In this document: piece after piece, positions 1-7,884 of the stretch
Position numbering within the stretch: the stretch's first letter is position 1
Layout: the number at the start of each line of letters is the position of its first letter
Origin: Phycisphaeraceae bacterium
GTDB lineage: Bacteria > Planctomycetota > Phycisphaerae > Phycisphaerales > Zrk34
Length of the DNA stretch: 12,350 nucleotides
NCBI GenBank assembly: GCA_028281485.1
Contig: JANQJT010000124.1
Span: 1 to 12,350 of the forward strand
Direction: 5' to 3'
Program-made: the position numbers and the translations under genes
Notes under the pieces: model-generated
What the model was told of the DNA's origin: nothing
Seen by the model: only the letters and a program-made list of their open reading frames with translations
Database searches by the model: none

Positions 1-2232
1 GTAGGGCATGGCGCGGTCCGGGGCGTAGCGGATGATGATCTTGCCGTAGCCACCGGAGGGCATCTCGGCTTCGCTGACACCGGAGGTCGACTCGAAGTAA
101 CCGAGCGTGGTGTTGAAGTTGGCGGGGTTGCCGCCCTCTTTGAGCACGCCCTCGCCGGGGATCGGCTCGTAGGTCGAGATCAGCGTGCCGTCGACGACGG
201 CCTGGCCGCGAATGTCCATCACGCCAGCGACGATCGTGCCGTCGAGATAGGTGATCTCGCTGCCGCTGGTCGGGTCGGTGAAGGTACCGATGTCCAGCGA
301 GTGCTGCGGCGCCATGATGGTGCTGCGTTCGAACAGGGCCTTCTCGCTGTCGGACAGCGAGGGGGCCTCGACGTCGAAGCGGGTGTCGCCGGTGAACTGC
401 AGCTTGTTGCGCGTGTGGCTGTAGGCGTCGGTGTTCTCACCGGCCACCACGCCCTCGAACGCACAATCGTGGAAGCGGATGTTGTTCGACAGCGCCTTGG
501 TGTCGGTGACGATCGAGCCGCCCACATCAACGGGCAGGTCGATGTACTTCATCGAGCCGTCGGCTTCCTGGATGCCGGCGTAGCTGAAGTTGGGATCGTC
601 GTTCTGGGGCTCGGTGTCGACGAACGTCACGCCGACGAACTTGCAGTTGACGAACAGCGCGTTGGTCCCCTTGGGGATCGTCACGTTGGTGAACACCATG
701 TTCTCGTACACCGGGCGGACGTAGTAGTCGTACGGGTACGGCGAGTTGTAGGGGATGGGCTCGATGGTGCCGGGGCCGGGCGGGGTGAAGACGGTGGGCT
801 GACCGGTGTCGTTGGCGGTGGGCGAAGCGACCTGTGCGTCGAAATCGCCGACGGCCATCGAGCGGTAGGTCGAGACGTCGAACGCCGCGGCGGGCAGCGA
901 GGTCAGATCGGAGTCGTCGGCTGCGAACGTGAGCGGATCGATGTATTCCTCGGAGACGATCGAGCCGCGGAAGTAGTCCTGGTACGGCCCGGCCGCGGCG
1001 CCGGCTTCCCACGAGGCCTTGTCGATCTTGAAGATCACGTCGCCGCTGACCTTGGCGTAGTTGTCGTCGTTATCGATCATGCCCAAGTCGGCAGACGCAT
1101 CGACCCAACCGCCTCCGGCCAGCTTGACCAGCTTGTTGGGCCAGTCGAACTCGGTGCCGTCGGGGTACTTGGCCTCGTTGATGAGCTGCCAGAGCTGCCA
1201 GTCGATCAGAGAGCCACCGTCGGTGAACTCGCTCTCGGAGATCGCGCCGTCGCTGTCGGCGTCGTACTTGAGGACGAACATGTCGTAGGCGTCGACGTAG
1301 CCGTCGCCGTTGGCGTCGAGCAGACCGGGCTCGGTGCCCAGGCCGCTGGACTCGTTGGGGTTTTCTATTTTGACGCGGTTGTCGCCGTCGGTGTCGTTAA
1401 CAGCGAGGTAGTCTTTGAGGTCGGCCAGCCATACGTCGAGCGTGGGATCGAGATCGTGGAAGTTGTCACGCATCTGGATGGGGTGGCCGTGCAGGTGTGA
1501 GACCTGGGTGTAGCGGCTGCCGATCGGGCCGTCGATGATGACGTTGCGGCCGATCATCACGCGGTTGCGGCTGAGGATGGCGAAGCGCACCTTCTTATCG
1601 AGACGGATGTCGATACGGACCGTGCGCTGCAGGCCGTTGTCGTTGCCGACGGCGGTCATGCGGATGAAGTTGTTCGTCGGCGTGTTGCTGGAGGTGACGG
1701 CGTTGCCGTCGAGGGTGTACTCGTTCTCACCGCCACCGACATTGAACGGCGCGCGCTGGTAGTAAGTCGAGTTGTAGTTCTCACCGTCCAGCGGGTGCTG
1801 CTCGAAGGAGACGCGGAAGGTGGGCGCGCCGGCCGCGTTGGAGACGGCGACACGACCGAGATCGACGCGCTGCGGCACGCCATCGGTGTCGTAAGTGATC
1901 GTTGGGCTGTCGAGGAACTGCGACTCGACACCGACAACCGTGTAGAGGTTGTTGGCGACCTGGGTCCACAGGTCGTCGGCGATCGCGCCCTCGATCACGC
2001 CCTGACCGGTGGTGATCGTGCTGGCGATCTGTGCCAGTCGGAAGCGGGCGAACTGGACGCCGGTTTCCGAGGCGGCCAGCGATCGTTGGCTGCGCTTCTG
2101 GGTGTCGGCGCTGAGCAGGTTGCCCTGCGCGGCGATGGCCATGGCCGCGGCCAGCGACGCGAAGATCGCCAGAAAGAGCATCGACATCACGCTGATGGAG
2201 CCGGTTCGTTGGGTGTTGTGTTTCATCGTCAT
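1..2232 (-). CDS. Large PilX-like pilus assembly protein with EF-hand-type loops (partial, C-terminus off window)
   Basis: An open frame runs without a stop from the ATG at 2232 to the window edge, giving 744 visible residues; the C-terminus is missing. The start at 2232 is preferred over the in-frame ATG at 2226 because a GAGG lies 9 bases upstream. Residues 12-36 are a hydrophobic segment near the N-terminus, followed by SLAASETGVQFARF (51-64), which resembles the AAEAG motif of PilX_N-type pilus assembly proteins; there is no GFTLIE prepilin motif. Residues 306-317 and 324-335 fit the 12-residue EF-hand loop pattern, and 280-291 is a weaker third copy. From about 500 to 740 the chain looks beta-rich, with two copies of F-x-[N/D]-C-x-F-x-G-V at 527-535 and 587-595. 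It is last in the visible pilus operon, after a minor prepilin. A role as a pilus tip or minor component exposed outside the inner membrane is inferred. The PilX assignment rests on the N-terminus and context only. Confidence 0.75.
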   Translation of the reverse strand, partial: MTMKHNTQRTGSISVMSMLFLAIFASLAAAMAIAAQGNLLSADTQKRSQRSLAASETGVQFARFRLAQIASTITTGQGVIEGAIADDLWTQVANNLYTVVGVESQFLDSPTITYDTDGVPQRVDLGRVAVSNAAGAPTFRVSFEQHPLDGENYNSTYYQRAPFNVGGGENEYTLDGNAVTSSNTPTNNFIRMTAVGNDNGLQRTVRIDIRLDKKVRFAILSRNRVMIGRNVIIDGPIGSRYTQVSHLHGHPIQMRDNFHDLDPTLDVWLADLKDYLAVNDTDGDNRVKIENPNESSGLGTEPGLLDANGDGYVDAYDMFVLKYDADSDGAISESEFTDGGSLIDWQLWQLINEAKYPDGTEFDWPNKLVKLAGGGWVDASADLGMIDNDDNYAKVSGDVIFKIDKASWEAGAAAGPYQDYFRGSIVSEEYIDPLTFAADDSDLTSLPAAAFDVSTYRSMAVGDFDAQVASPTANDTGQPTVFTPPGPGTIEPIPYNSPYPYDYYVRPVYENMVFTNVTIPKGTNALFVNCKFVGVTFVDTEPQNDDPNFSYAGIQEADGSMKYIDLPVDVGGSIVTDTKALSNNIRFHDCAFEGVVAGENTDAYSHTRNKLQFTGDTRFDVEAPSLSDSEKALFERSTIMAPQHSLDIGTFTDPTSGSEITYLDGTIVAGVMDIRGQAVVDGTLISTYEPIPGEGVLKEGGNPANFNTTLGYFESTSGVSEAEMPSGGYGKIIIRYAPDRAMPY

Positions 2233-2257
2233 CACTCGAGGCCTCACAAACTGGTCC

Positions 2258-2282
2258 GGCCGCATACCTGGATCACGCGGCC
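2258..2282 (-). other. Intergenic hairpin between minor prepilin and PilX-like genes
   Basis: GGCCGC at 2258-2263 and GCGGCC at 2277-2282 form a perfect 6-bp inverted repeat with a 13-base loop in the 69-base gap between the two genes. No T-run follows it on the transcribed strand, so it does not look like an intrinsic terminator. It could be an mRNA processing or stability element, or chance in GC-rich DNA. Confidence 0.3.
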
Positions 2283-2301
2283 CTGTCGTTGAAACACGTC
2301 T

Positions 2302-2874
2302 CTAGTCTGCTCTGCCCGCGCTGATCCAACTCAGCCGGGACATTTCGATCGGATTAGTCACGCCGTCGGGCGCGTCGTACAACACGCGGACGGTGATGCG
2401 GAGCACCTCGGTCGAGCCGGCGGTGACGGCCGAGCCACTGACGTCGTCGGACTCGACGTTCTCGACGGAGATCGCCTGGGTCCAGTCGGCCATGTTGGGG
2501 AAGGGCTCGCGCAGCGCGCTGATCGGCGGGCTGAAGCTGTAGCCGCTGCCGGTCGGGCCGTAGAAGTCGTCGAGGTCGTCGAAGTTCTTGACCATCACGT
2601 AGATGTCGGAGTTCGTTTCGTTGTCTTCCGGGCCGAACACGAGCGTGCCGGTGATGGGGTCGTGTACGGGCATCGGCAACGTGATCTCGCGCAGCTCGTT
2701 GGCCAGCGACTGGGCGAGGCCGGTCTTCTGGGCCACGTCGTTCTGCTGGTGGAACGACTGCTGGGCGGCCATGATCGAGAGCACGGCCAGGGCGAGGATG
2801 ATCGAGGCAACGGTCGCCTCGATGAGGGTGAAGCCGCGCCGCGGTCGGTGTGCTGTCGTGTTGATCTTCTTCAT
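2302..2874 (-). CDS. Minor type IV prepilin (PilV/GspI-like)
   Basis: This 190-residue protein has a class III signal peptide: a basic leader (KK, then HRPRR) ending at Gly14, followed by FTLIEATVAS with Phe15 as +1 and Glu19 as +5, then a hydrophobic helix to about residue 37. Prepilin peptidase would cleave after Gly14 and methylate the new N-terminal Phe. The globular part is short and acidic, ending in strand-like sequence (EVLRITVRVLYDAP), as in minor pseudopilins such as GspI or PilV. The start at 2874 has an AGAGGAT ribosome-binding site 7-8 bases upstream. It lies 26 bases after pilC and before the PilX-like gene, which fits a minor pilin of the initiation complex. Only one prepilin is visible in this window and it does not look like a major pilin. 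The exact minor pilin class cannot be decided from the sequence alone. Confidence 0.85.
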   Translation of the reverse strand: MKKINTTAHRPRRGFTLIEATVASIILALAVLSIMAAQQSFHQQNDVAQKTGLAQSLANELREITLPMPVHDPITGTLVFGPEDNETNSDIYVMVKNFDDLDDFYGPTGSGYSFSPPISALREPFPNMADWTQAISVENVESDDVSGSAVTAGSTEVLRITVRVLYDAPDGVTNPIEMSRLSWISAGRAD

Positions 2875-2900
2875 CGCTTGATCCTCTGTGAATCGCTCAC

Positions 2901-4121
2901 TTACTTGACCAGGCTGCTCATCTTGAAGATCGGGAGGATGATCGCCATGGCGATGAAGCCGACGATCGACCCCATGACCACGATCATGATCGGTTCGATC
3001 ATGCTCGTGACGGTCTTGATCGCTTCGCGCAACTGCTTGAGGTAGTAGGCGCTGATCTCGTCGAGCACCTCACCGAGCTTGCCGGATTCCTCGCCGGCCG
3101 AGACCATCTGGACGACGCTCTTGGGCAAGAGGCTGGTGCGTTGCAGCTCGAAGGCGATCTTCTTGCCCTGTTTCACGGCCGAGTGCACGCGGCGCCACAG
3201 GCCGCGGTAGTAGTAGTTGCCGGAGATGTCGCCGGTGATGGCCAGCGTGTCGAGCATGGGGACGCCGGCGTTGACCAGCTCGCCCATCGTGTGCAGCGAC
3301 CGGCTGATGTAAAGCGAACGGAACATCTTCTGAAAGATCGGGAAGAACAGCTTCATCTTGTCGAACGCCAGCTTGCCCTGTTCGGTCTTGGCGAAGAAAT
3401 AGCAGCCGAAGATGAGGACGGACAGGCCGCCGACGACCGCCCACCAGTACTGGACCATGAAGGCCGAAAGCTGCATGAGGAAGATGGTCGGCCAGGGCAG
3501 CACGTCTTCCTTGCCCTTGAAGACCGCGCCGAACTTCGGCAACACGAAGGTGAGCAGGAAGATGGTGACGCCGATGGCCATGGTCGCGATCGTGCCGGGA
3601 TAGATCATCGCGCCGCGCACCATGGCACGCGTTTCGATCTGTTGGGCGAGGTAGGCGGCGATGCGGTCGAGCATCTTCGCGAACGAGCCGGACATTTCAG
3701 AGGCTCGCACCATGTTGATGTAGAGCGAGTTGAAGTACCTGGGGTACTTCATCAGGGCTTCGCTGAAGGCCTTGCCGCTCTCGACCTCTTCCTTGATGTC
3801 GACGAGCATGTCCTTGAACTTGGGGTTCTCGGCCTGCTCGGCGATGCCCTCGATCGCGGCGCGGATGCTGATGCCGGCGCGCACCATCACGGCCAGCTGG
3901 GTCGTGAAGTTGAGGATGTCTTTCTGGCTGGGGCCGGAGGTGTAGTTCAAGGCCTTGAGGCGTTCGCCGAGGGTTTTCTCGGCGCCCTCGACGACCTGGA
4001 TGTTGAGCACCTTGCCCTTGCCGCGCAGCTGATCGGCGGCGGCGGCGGAATCGGCCGCGGAAAGCACACCCGTGCTCGTCTGCCCGTCGGCGCCCTGCAG
4101 TTGGTACTTGAAGTGTGGCAT
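2901..4121 (-). CDS. pilC: Type IV pilus inner-membrane platform protein PilC (GspF family)
   Basis: At 406 residues this has the normal PilC/GspF length. It shows the family's duplicated domain: first copy about 70-193, second about 269-397, each with the conserved pattern seen in QLAVMVRAGISIRAAIEGI (75-93) and LHTMGELVNAGVPMLDTL (276-293). Both copies also carry the SxEESGxL/SEMSGSF-type turn (341-349 and 141-147). Membrane segments are predicted at about 173-195, 218-243 and 376-398. PilC anchors the cytoplasmic ATPases PilB and PilT and is thought to turn during pilus assembly and disassembly. The start at 4121 is chosen because MPHFKYQLQGADG is the typical family N-terminus and AGGAA lies 7 bases upstream; extending further upstream would enter pilT in another frame. 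It follows pilT by 43 bases, the longest gap inside the ATPase-platform block. Confidence 0.95.
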   Translation of the reverse strand: MPHFKYQLQGADGQTSTGVLSAADSAAAADQLRGKGKVLNIQVVEGAEKTLGERLKALNYTSGPSQKDILNFTTQLAVMVRAGISIRAAIEGIAEQAENPKFKDMLVDIKEEVESGKAFSEALMKYPRYFNSLYINMVRASEMSGSFAKMLDRIAAYLAQQIETRAMVRGAMIYPGTIATMAIGVTIFLLTFVLPKFGAVFKGKEDVLPWPTIFLMQLSAFMVQYWWAVVGGLSVLIFGCYFFAKTEQGKLAFDKMKLFFPIFQKMFRSLYISRSLHTMGELVNAGVPMLDTLAITGDISGNYYYRGLWRRVHSAVKQGKKIAFELQRTSLLPKSVVQMVSAGEESGKLGEVLDEISAYYLKQLREAIKTVTSMIEPIMIVVMGSIVGFIAMAIILPIFKMSSLVK

Positions 4122-4164
4122 CGTTCTGTTCCTATGCGCGTGTGCTTTGTGTCCGTTTCCGTGT

Positions 4165-5229
4165 TTAGGCGGCGAGTGTCTTGTGCAGCTTCTCGGGGTT
4201 GACGGCCTTGGCGATCGCGTCGTCGCGCGAGACCTGGCCGTTGAAGTAGAGCGCGGAGATCGCGTTATCCAGGGCCTGCATGCCCATGGCACGGTTGGTT
4301 TCGATCACGTTGGGGATTTCAAACGTGCGGCTCTCGCGGATGAGGTTGCGCACGGCCGGCGTGCTGATGAGGATCTCCAGCGCGGGGACCATGCCGGGCG
4401 TGTCGGTGCGCTGGAACAGCTGCTGCGAGAGCACGGCCTGGAGCGTGTTGGCCAGCTGCGAACGGATCTGGTTCTGCTGGTTAGCGGGGTACATGTCGAC
4501 GATACGCTCGATGGTGGAGGCCGCGGAGTTGGTGTGGAGCGTGCTGAGCACGAGGTGACCGGTCTCGGCGGCGGTGATCGCGGCGCTGGTGGTCTCCAGA
4601 TCACGCATCTCACCCACGAGGATGATGTCGGGGTCCTGACGCAGGGCGTGCTTGAGGCCCGAAGCAAAAGTGGGCACGTCCTGGCCCAATTCGCGCTGCT
4701 CGATGACGCAGAGCTCGGACTTGAACGCGTATTCGATCGGGTCTTCCAGCGTGATCACGTGCTTGTGGTAGCGCTGGTTCATCTCCTGGATCATGGCCGC
4801 GAGCGTGGTGGACTTACCCGAACCGGTCGCGCCGGTGACGAGCACCAGGCCGCGCGGCAGGTAGGTGAGCTTGCTGACCACCTCCGGCAGGTTCAACGCC
4901 TCCAGCGGCGGGATGTCTTCTTTAATGGAACGCATGGTGATGCCGGGGCCGTGGCGCATCATGTGGGCGTTGACACGGAAACGCCCCAGACCCTCGACGG
5001 CGTAGGAGAAGTCGGCGTCCTGGATCTTATCGAAACGCTCCATCTGGCGTTCGCCGGCCATGTGCTCGATCATGGTGAGCGTGTCATCGGCTTCGAGGAT
5101 GGGGTAGTCGCCAAACGGCTCCATCTTGGTGTGTACGCGCACCATCGGCGGGTGACCGGCGACGAGGTGGACGTCGGAAGCGTCGAGGTCCATGGCCTGC
5201 TGAAGGATCGTGTCGATATCAAACGTCAT
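4165..5229 (-). CDS. pilT: Type IV pilus retraction ATPase PilT
   Basis: A 354-residue hexameric secretion ATPase with the PilT signature. It contains a Walker A GATGSGKST (133-141), an Asp box with TLEDPIEY (160-167), a Walker B region LRQDPDIILVGEMRD (196-210), a His box TGHLVLSTLHTN (223-234) and AVRNLIRE (292-299). The last matches the AIRNLIRE motif needed for retraction in characterised PilT proteins, with Ile replaced by Val. There is no long N-terminal domain and no zinc-binding tetracysteine, which separates it from the neighbouring PilB. PilT powers pilus depolymerisation, so this organism probably has retractile pili for twitching, surface sensing or DNA uptake. The start at 5229 (MTFDIDTILQQAM) has AAGGAAG just upstream and sits 17 bases after pilB. 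Confidence 0.96.
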   Translation of the reverse strand: MTFDIDTILQQAMDLDASDVHLVAGHPPMVRVHTKMEPFGDYPILEADDTLTMIEHMAGERQMERFDKIQDADFSYAVEGLGRFRVNAHMMRHGPGITMRSIKEDIPPLEALNLPEVVSKLTYLPRGLVLVTGATGSGKSTTLAAMIQEMNQRYHKHVITLEDPIEYAFKSELCVIEQRELGQDVPTFASGLKHALRQDPDIILVGEMRDLETTSAAITAAETGHLVLSTLHTNSAASTIERIVDMYPANQQNQIRSQLANTLQAVLSQQLFQRTDTPGMVPALEILISTPAVRNLIRESRTFEIPNVIETNRAMGMQALDNAISALYFNGQVSRDDAIAKAVNPEKLHKTLAA

Positions 5230-5246
5230 CGGGTCTTCCTTGTGCC

Positions 5247-7142
5247 TTAGATGTTCGAGTGCGTGACTCGGAGGATCTCTTCGACGGTGGTCATGCCGCG
5301 CGCGACCTTCTCGAAGCCGTCGACGCGGAGGGTCTTCATGCCCTGTTCGATACACTGGTTGCGGAACTCGGTGACGTTGGGTCGGCGCGCGATCGCGTCG
5401 CGCAGCACGTCGTTGAGCTTGAGCAACTCGTACAGACCCACGCGACCGGAGTAGCCGGTTTCGTGACACTTGCTGCAGCCGGTACCGTGCCAGACGGTGT
5501 CGGCTTCGATGCCGGCCTGCTCGAAGTGCCGTTTCATGTCGTCGGTGGGCTTGGTTTCCTGCTTGCACTCGTCACAGATGCGACGCACCAGGCGCTGGGC
5601 CAGCACGGCGTTGAGCGCGGCGCCAATGAGGAACGGCTCGACACCGATGTTAATCAGTCGCGTAACCGACGAGGGGGCGTCGTTGGTGTGGAGCGTGCTG
5701 AGCACGAGGTGACCGGTGAGCGCGGCCTGCACCGCGATCTTCGAGGTCTCCGGGTCACGCACCTCACCGACCATGATGACGTCGGGGTCCTGACGCAGCA
5801 GCGAACGCAGCGCCGAGGAGAACGACATGCCGATCTTATCGTGGGTCTGGATCTGGTTGATGCCGTCGAGGTGGTATTCGATGGGGTCTTCGACGGTGCT
5901 GATGTTCTGCTTGGAGCGGTCCATCTGGCTGAGCGACGCGTAGAGCGTGGTCGACTTACCCGAGCCGGTGGGACCGGTGACGAGGATGATGCCGTGGGGC
6001 TGAGAGATTTCGTGCTGCCAGCTGCCGAGCGTGTCTTCGGGCATGCCGAGGTCGGCGAGCGTGACCTTGATCGAGCGGTCGTCGAGGATACGCATAACCG
6101 CCTTCTCGCCCTGTCCGGTGGGCAGCGTGGACAGACGCAGGTCGAGCTTGCGGCCGTTGACCATCGCGCGGATGCGGCCGTCCTGCGGCAGGCGGCGCTC
6201 AGATATGTCGAGGTTCGACATGATCTTCAGACGCGAGACGATAGCGGCGTGCATGCCGTGCGGCGGGTTCATCGCCTCGAACAGCACGCCGTCGATGCGG
6301 TAACGGATGCGCAGGCGTTTCTCCTGCGGCTCGATGTGGATGTCCGATGCGCCGTTCTTCACCGCGTCGTAGATCAGGTAGTTCACGAAGCGGATGACGG
6401 GCGACTGGCCGGCCTGCTCTTCGAGGTCGACGTCGTCTTCCTTGGTCTCCACCAGCTCGACGTCGTCCTCGGCGATGTCCTTGATGATGTCATCGACGAC
6501 GATGTCGGTGTTCTCATCCTCGGTGTACGCCTCGATGACCATGTTGATGTCGTCGTGGGTGACGAGCACGACCTTGATCGGTCTGCCCAGTCGGCGGCGC
6601 ACCTCGTCGAGCATGAACAGCTCTTGCGGATCGGTCACACCGACGATGACACGTGTGCCCGATTCTCCGATGGGCACGACCTGGTTGTTGCTGCAGAAGT
6701 CCAGGCCGAGGCGCTGGAGGTACTTGCCGTCGATGGTTTCGGCTTCGATGCGTGTGAAGGGCAGACCCGCCTGTGTGGCGACGCCGCGCTGCACCGCCGC
6801 TTCGTCGACCCCCATCGAGACGAGGATTTCAGACAGCTTCTTGCCGCCTGCCTGCTTGTGAACCTGACGCGCCTGTGTGACCTGGGCGGCGTCGATCACG
6901 CCGTCGGCCAGGAGGTAGTCGCAGACATCCTCCAACGCCATGGGCGCATCGTGAATCTGCTCACCGACGCGACGATCGACCGCCGGCTCGGGGCTCGGCG
7001 GATCGACGATATCGGCCTCGCCCTGCTCGGGCGCGGGGTCGGCCAAATCGGTCGATTCGGCGGGCTCCGTCGTCACCAACGCCTCGGCGTTGGGATCAGA
7101 GGCATCGTCACTGAACCATTGTTCCAGGTCTTTCACACCCAT
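5247..7142 (-). CDS. pilB: Type IV pilus assembly ATPase PilB (GspE family)
   Basis: A 631-residue assembly ATPase that powers pilus extension from the cytoplasmic face of PilC. An acidic, proline-rich N-terminal tail (about 1-65) precedes a MshEN/T2SSE-N-like region (about 68-205), then an acidic linker (207-245) and the catalytic part. Walker A is GPTGSGKST (390-398), the Asp box includes TVEDPIEYH (416-424), Walker B is LLRQDPDVIMVGEVRD (448-463) and the His box is TGHLVLSTLHTND (476-488). Four cysteines (C523, C526, C556, C559) form the CxxC...CxxC zinc site typical of PilB/GspE. The ATG at 7142 is preferred, with GGCGGA 9 bases upstream, leaving 5 bases after the PilP-like stop; an in-frame TTG at 7151 would overlap that stop but has no ribosome-binding site. 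Pilus context and pairing with pilT favour PilB over a type II secretion GspE. Confidence 0.95.
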   Translation of the reverse strand: MGVKDLEQWFSDDASDPNAEALVTTEPAESTDLADPAPEQGEADIVDPPSPEPAVDRRVGEQIHDAPMALEDVCDYLLADGVIDAAQVTQARQVHKQAGGKKLSEILVSMGVDEAAVQRGVATQAGLPFTRIEAETIDGKYLQRLGLDFCSNNQVVPIGESGTRVIVGVTDPQELFMLDEVRRRLGRPIKVVLVTHDDINMVIEAYTEDENTDIVVDDIIKDIAEDDVELVETKEDDVDLEEQAGQSPVIRFVNYLIYDAVKNGASDIHIEPQEKRLRIRYRIDGVLFEAMNPPHGMHAAIVSRLKIMSNLDISERRLPQDGRIRAMVNGRKLDLRLSTLPTGQGEKAVMRILDDRSIKVTLADLGMPEDTLGSWQHEISQPHGIILVTGPTGSGKSTTLYASLSQMDRSKQNISTVEDPIEYHLDGINQIQTHDKIGMSFSSALRSLLRQDPDVIMVGEVRDPETSKIAVQAALTGHLVLSTLHTNDAPSSVTRLINIGVEPFLIGAALNAVLAQRLVRRICDECKQETKPTDDMKRHFEQAGIEADTVWHGTGCSKCHETGYSGRVGLYELLKLNDVLRDAIARRPNVTEFRNQCIEQGMKTLRVDGFEKVARGMTTVEEILRVTHSNI

Positions 7143-7147
7143 AATCT

Positions 7148-7876
7148 TCAATCCGCCATGACATCAGGCGACCGCATGGTCAACTGATAAAAGTTCCCAT
7201 CCACCGTCACCACCACGCGTTCCGCTTCGATCGCGACCACCTTGAAGCTGCCCAGCTCATCGCCGCGCTTGACGACGTTGCCGCTGATCACCGCCATGGG
7301 CGTGCGGCCCTCGACGATGGTCTGCAGCTGGAAGCGCGACAGCTCGTCGCGTAGCCGCTGCATCTCGAGCTGACGCTGTTGCTCTTCGCGGCTGATGGCC
7401 GGCTGTGTCTCCTGCTGCGCGCCACCGGGAAGCCCGTGCAATACAAAGGGGTTCTTCTGGACGTTGTCCAGATTGACCTGCTTCTCGGCCGGGTCGTAGG
7501 CGAAGAAGGCGACGACCTTGTCGGTGTCGCGCAGGTCTACGGCCAGGTCGCTGTCGGTCTCGATGTGAGACGCCTTGCCGATCTGGGCCAGCGCCTGTTC
7601 GATCTTCAGCTCGACGGCGCCGAGCGTGCTGTCGACGTTGACCGCGCCGGTCTTGCGCATCACGAACAGCGCGACAACCGCGAGGACAACCACGCCGCCG
7701 ATGAGCAAGATGCTCTCGTTGACGCGGTGCTTGCGCGTCATGGGGCCGCTGGCGGCATCGATCGCCACGTCCAGCCCGGTCTCGGCCGGCCAATTGCCGC
7801 CATCGCCCTCGTCGTGAGAGATGGTGTCGAGCATGCTGAACTGATCATCTTGATTAAAGTCGTTTGTATCGTTCAT
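7148..7876 (-). CDS. PilP/GspC-like alignment-complex protein with a single membrane span
   Basis: This 242-residue protein occupies the pilP position after pilO. Residues 1-50 are acidic and probably cytoplasmic, 55-73 form one transmembrane helix preceded by TRKHR, and the rest would be periplasmic. KNPFVLHG (141-148) resembles the NPF element of PilP proteins. The C-terminal 183-235, including MAVISGNVVKRGDELGSF (194-211), matches the small beta domain of PilP and the homology region of GspC, which contacts the secretin. Unlike classical PilP it has no lipoprotein signal or lipobox cysteine and contains no cysteine at all, so its topology is closer to GspC. It starts 8 bases after pilO with GAGG six bases upstream. 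The inferred role is linking PilM/N/O to an outer-membrane secretin not encoded in this window. The C-terminal homology is judged by eye. Confidence 0.7.
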   Translation of the reverse strand: MNDTNDFNQDDQFSMLDTISHDEGDGGNWPAETGLDVAIDAASGPMTRKHRVNESILLIGGVVVLAVVALFVMRKTGAVNVDSTLGAVELKIEQALAQIGKASHIETDSDLAVDLRDTDKVVAFFAYDPAEKQVNLDNVQKNPFVLHGLPGGAQQETQPAISREEQQRQLEMQRLRDELSRFQLQTIVEGRTPMAVISGNVVKRGDELGSFKVVAIEAERVVVTVDGNFYQLTMRSPDVMAD

Positions 7877-7884
7877 GGTCTACC

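Noticed and set aside
301..1500. A 399-codon open frame on the plus strand opposite the PilX-like gene
   Set aside because: Its product is a repetitive Val/Gly/Asp string typical of antisense shadow frames. The minus-strand frame is open for 744 codons with a PilX-like N-terminus and a ribosome-binding site.
4165..5568. A longer pilT reading frame starting at 5568
   Set aside because: The extra 113 residues lie inside pilB in another frame and are Arg-rich shadow sequence; the ATG at 5229 matches the PilT N-terminus and has a ribosome-binding site.
5259..7187. A 642-codon open frame on the plus strand opposite pilB
   Set aside because: It is the antisense shadow of a GC-rich gene: the minus strand encodes an unmistakable PilB with all ATPase motifs, while the plus-strand product is a Val/Asp/Gly/His-rich low-complexity string.
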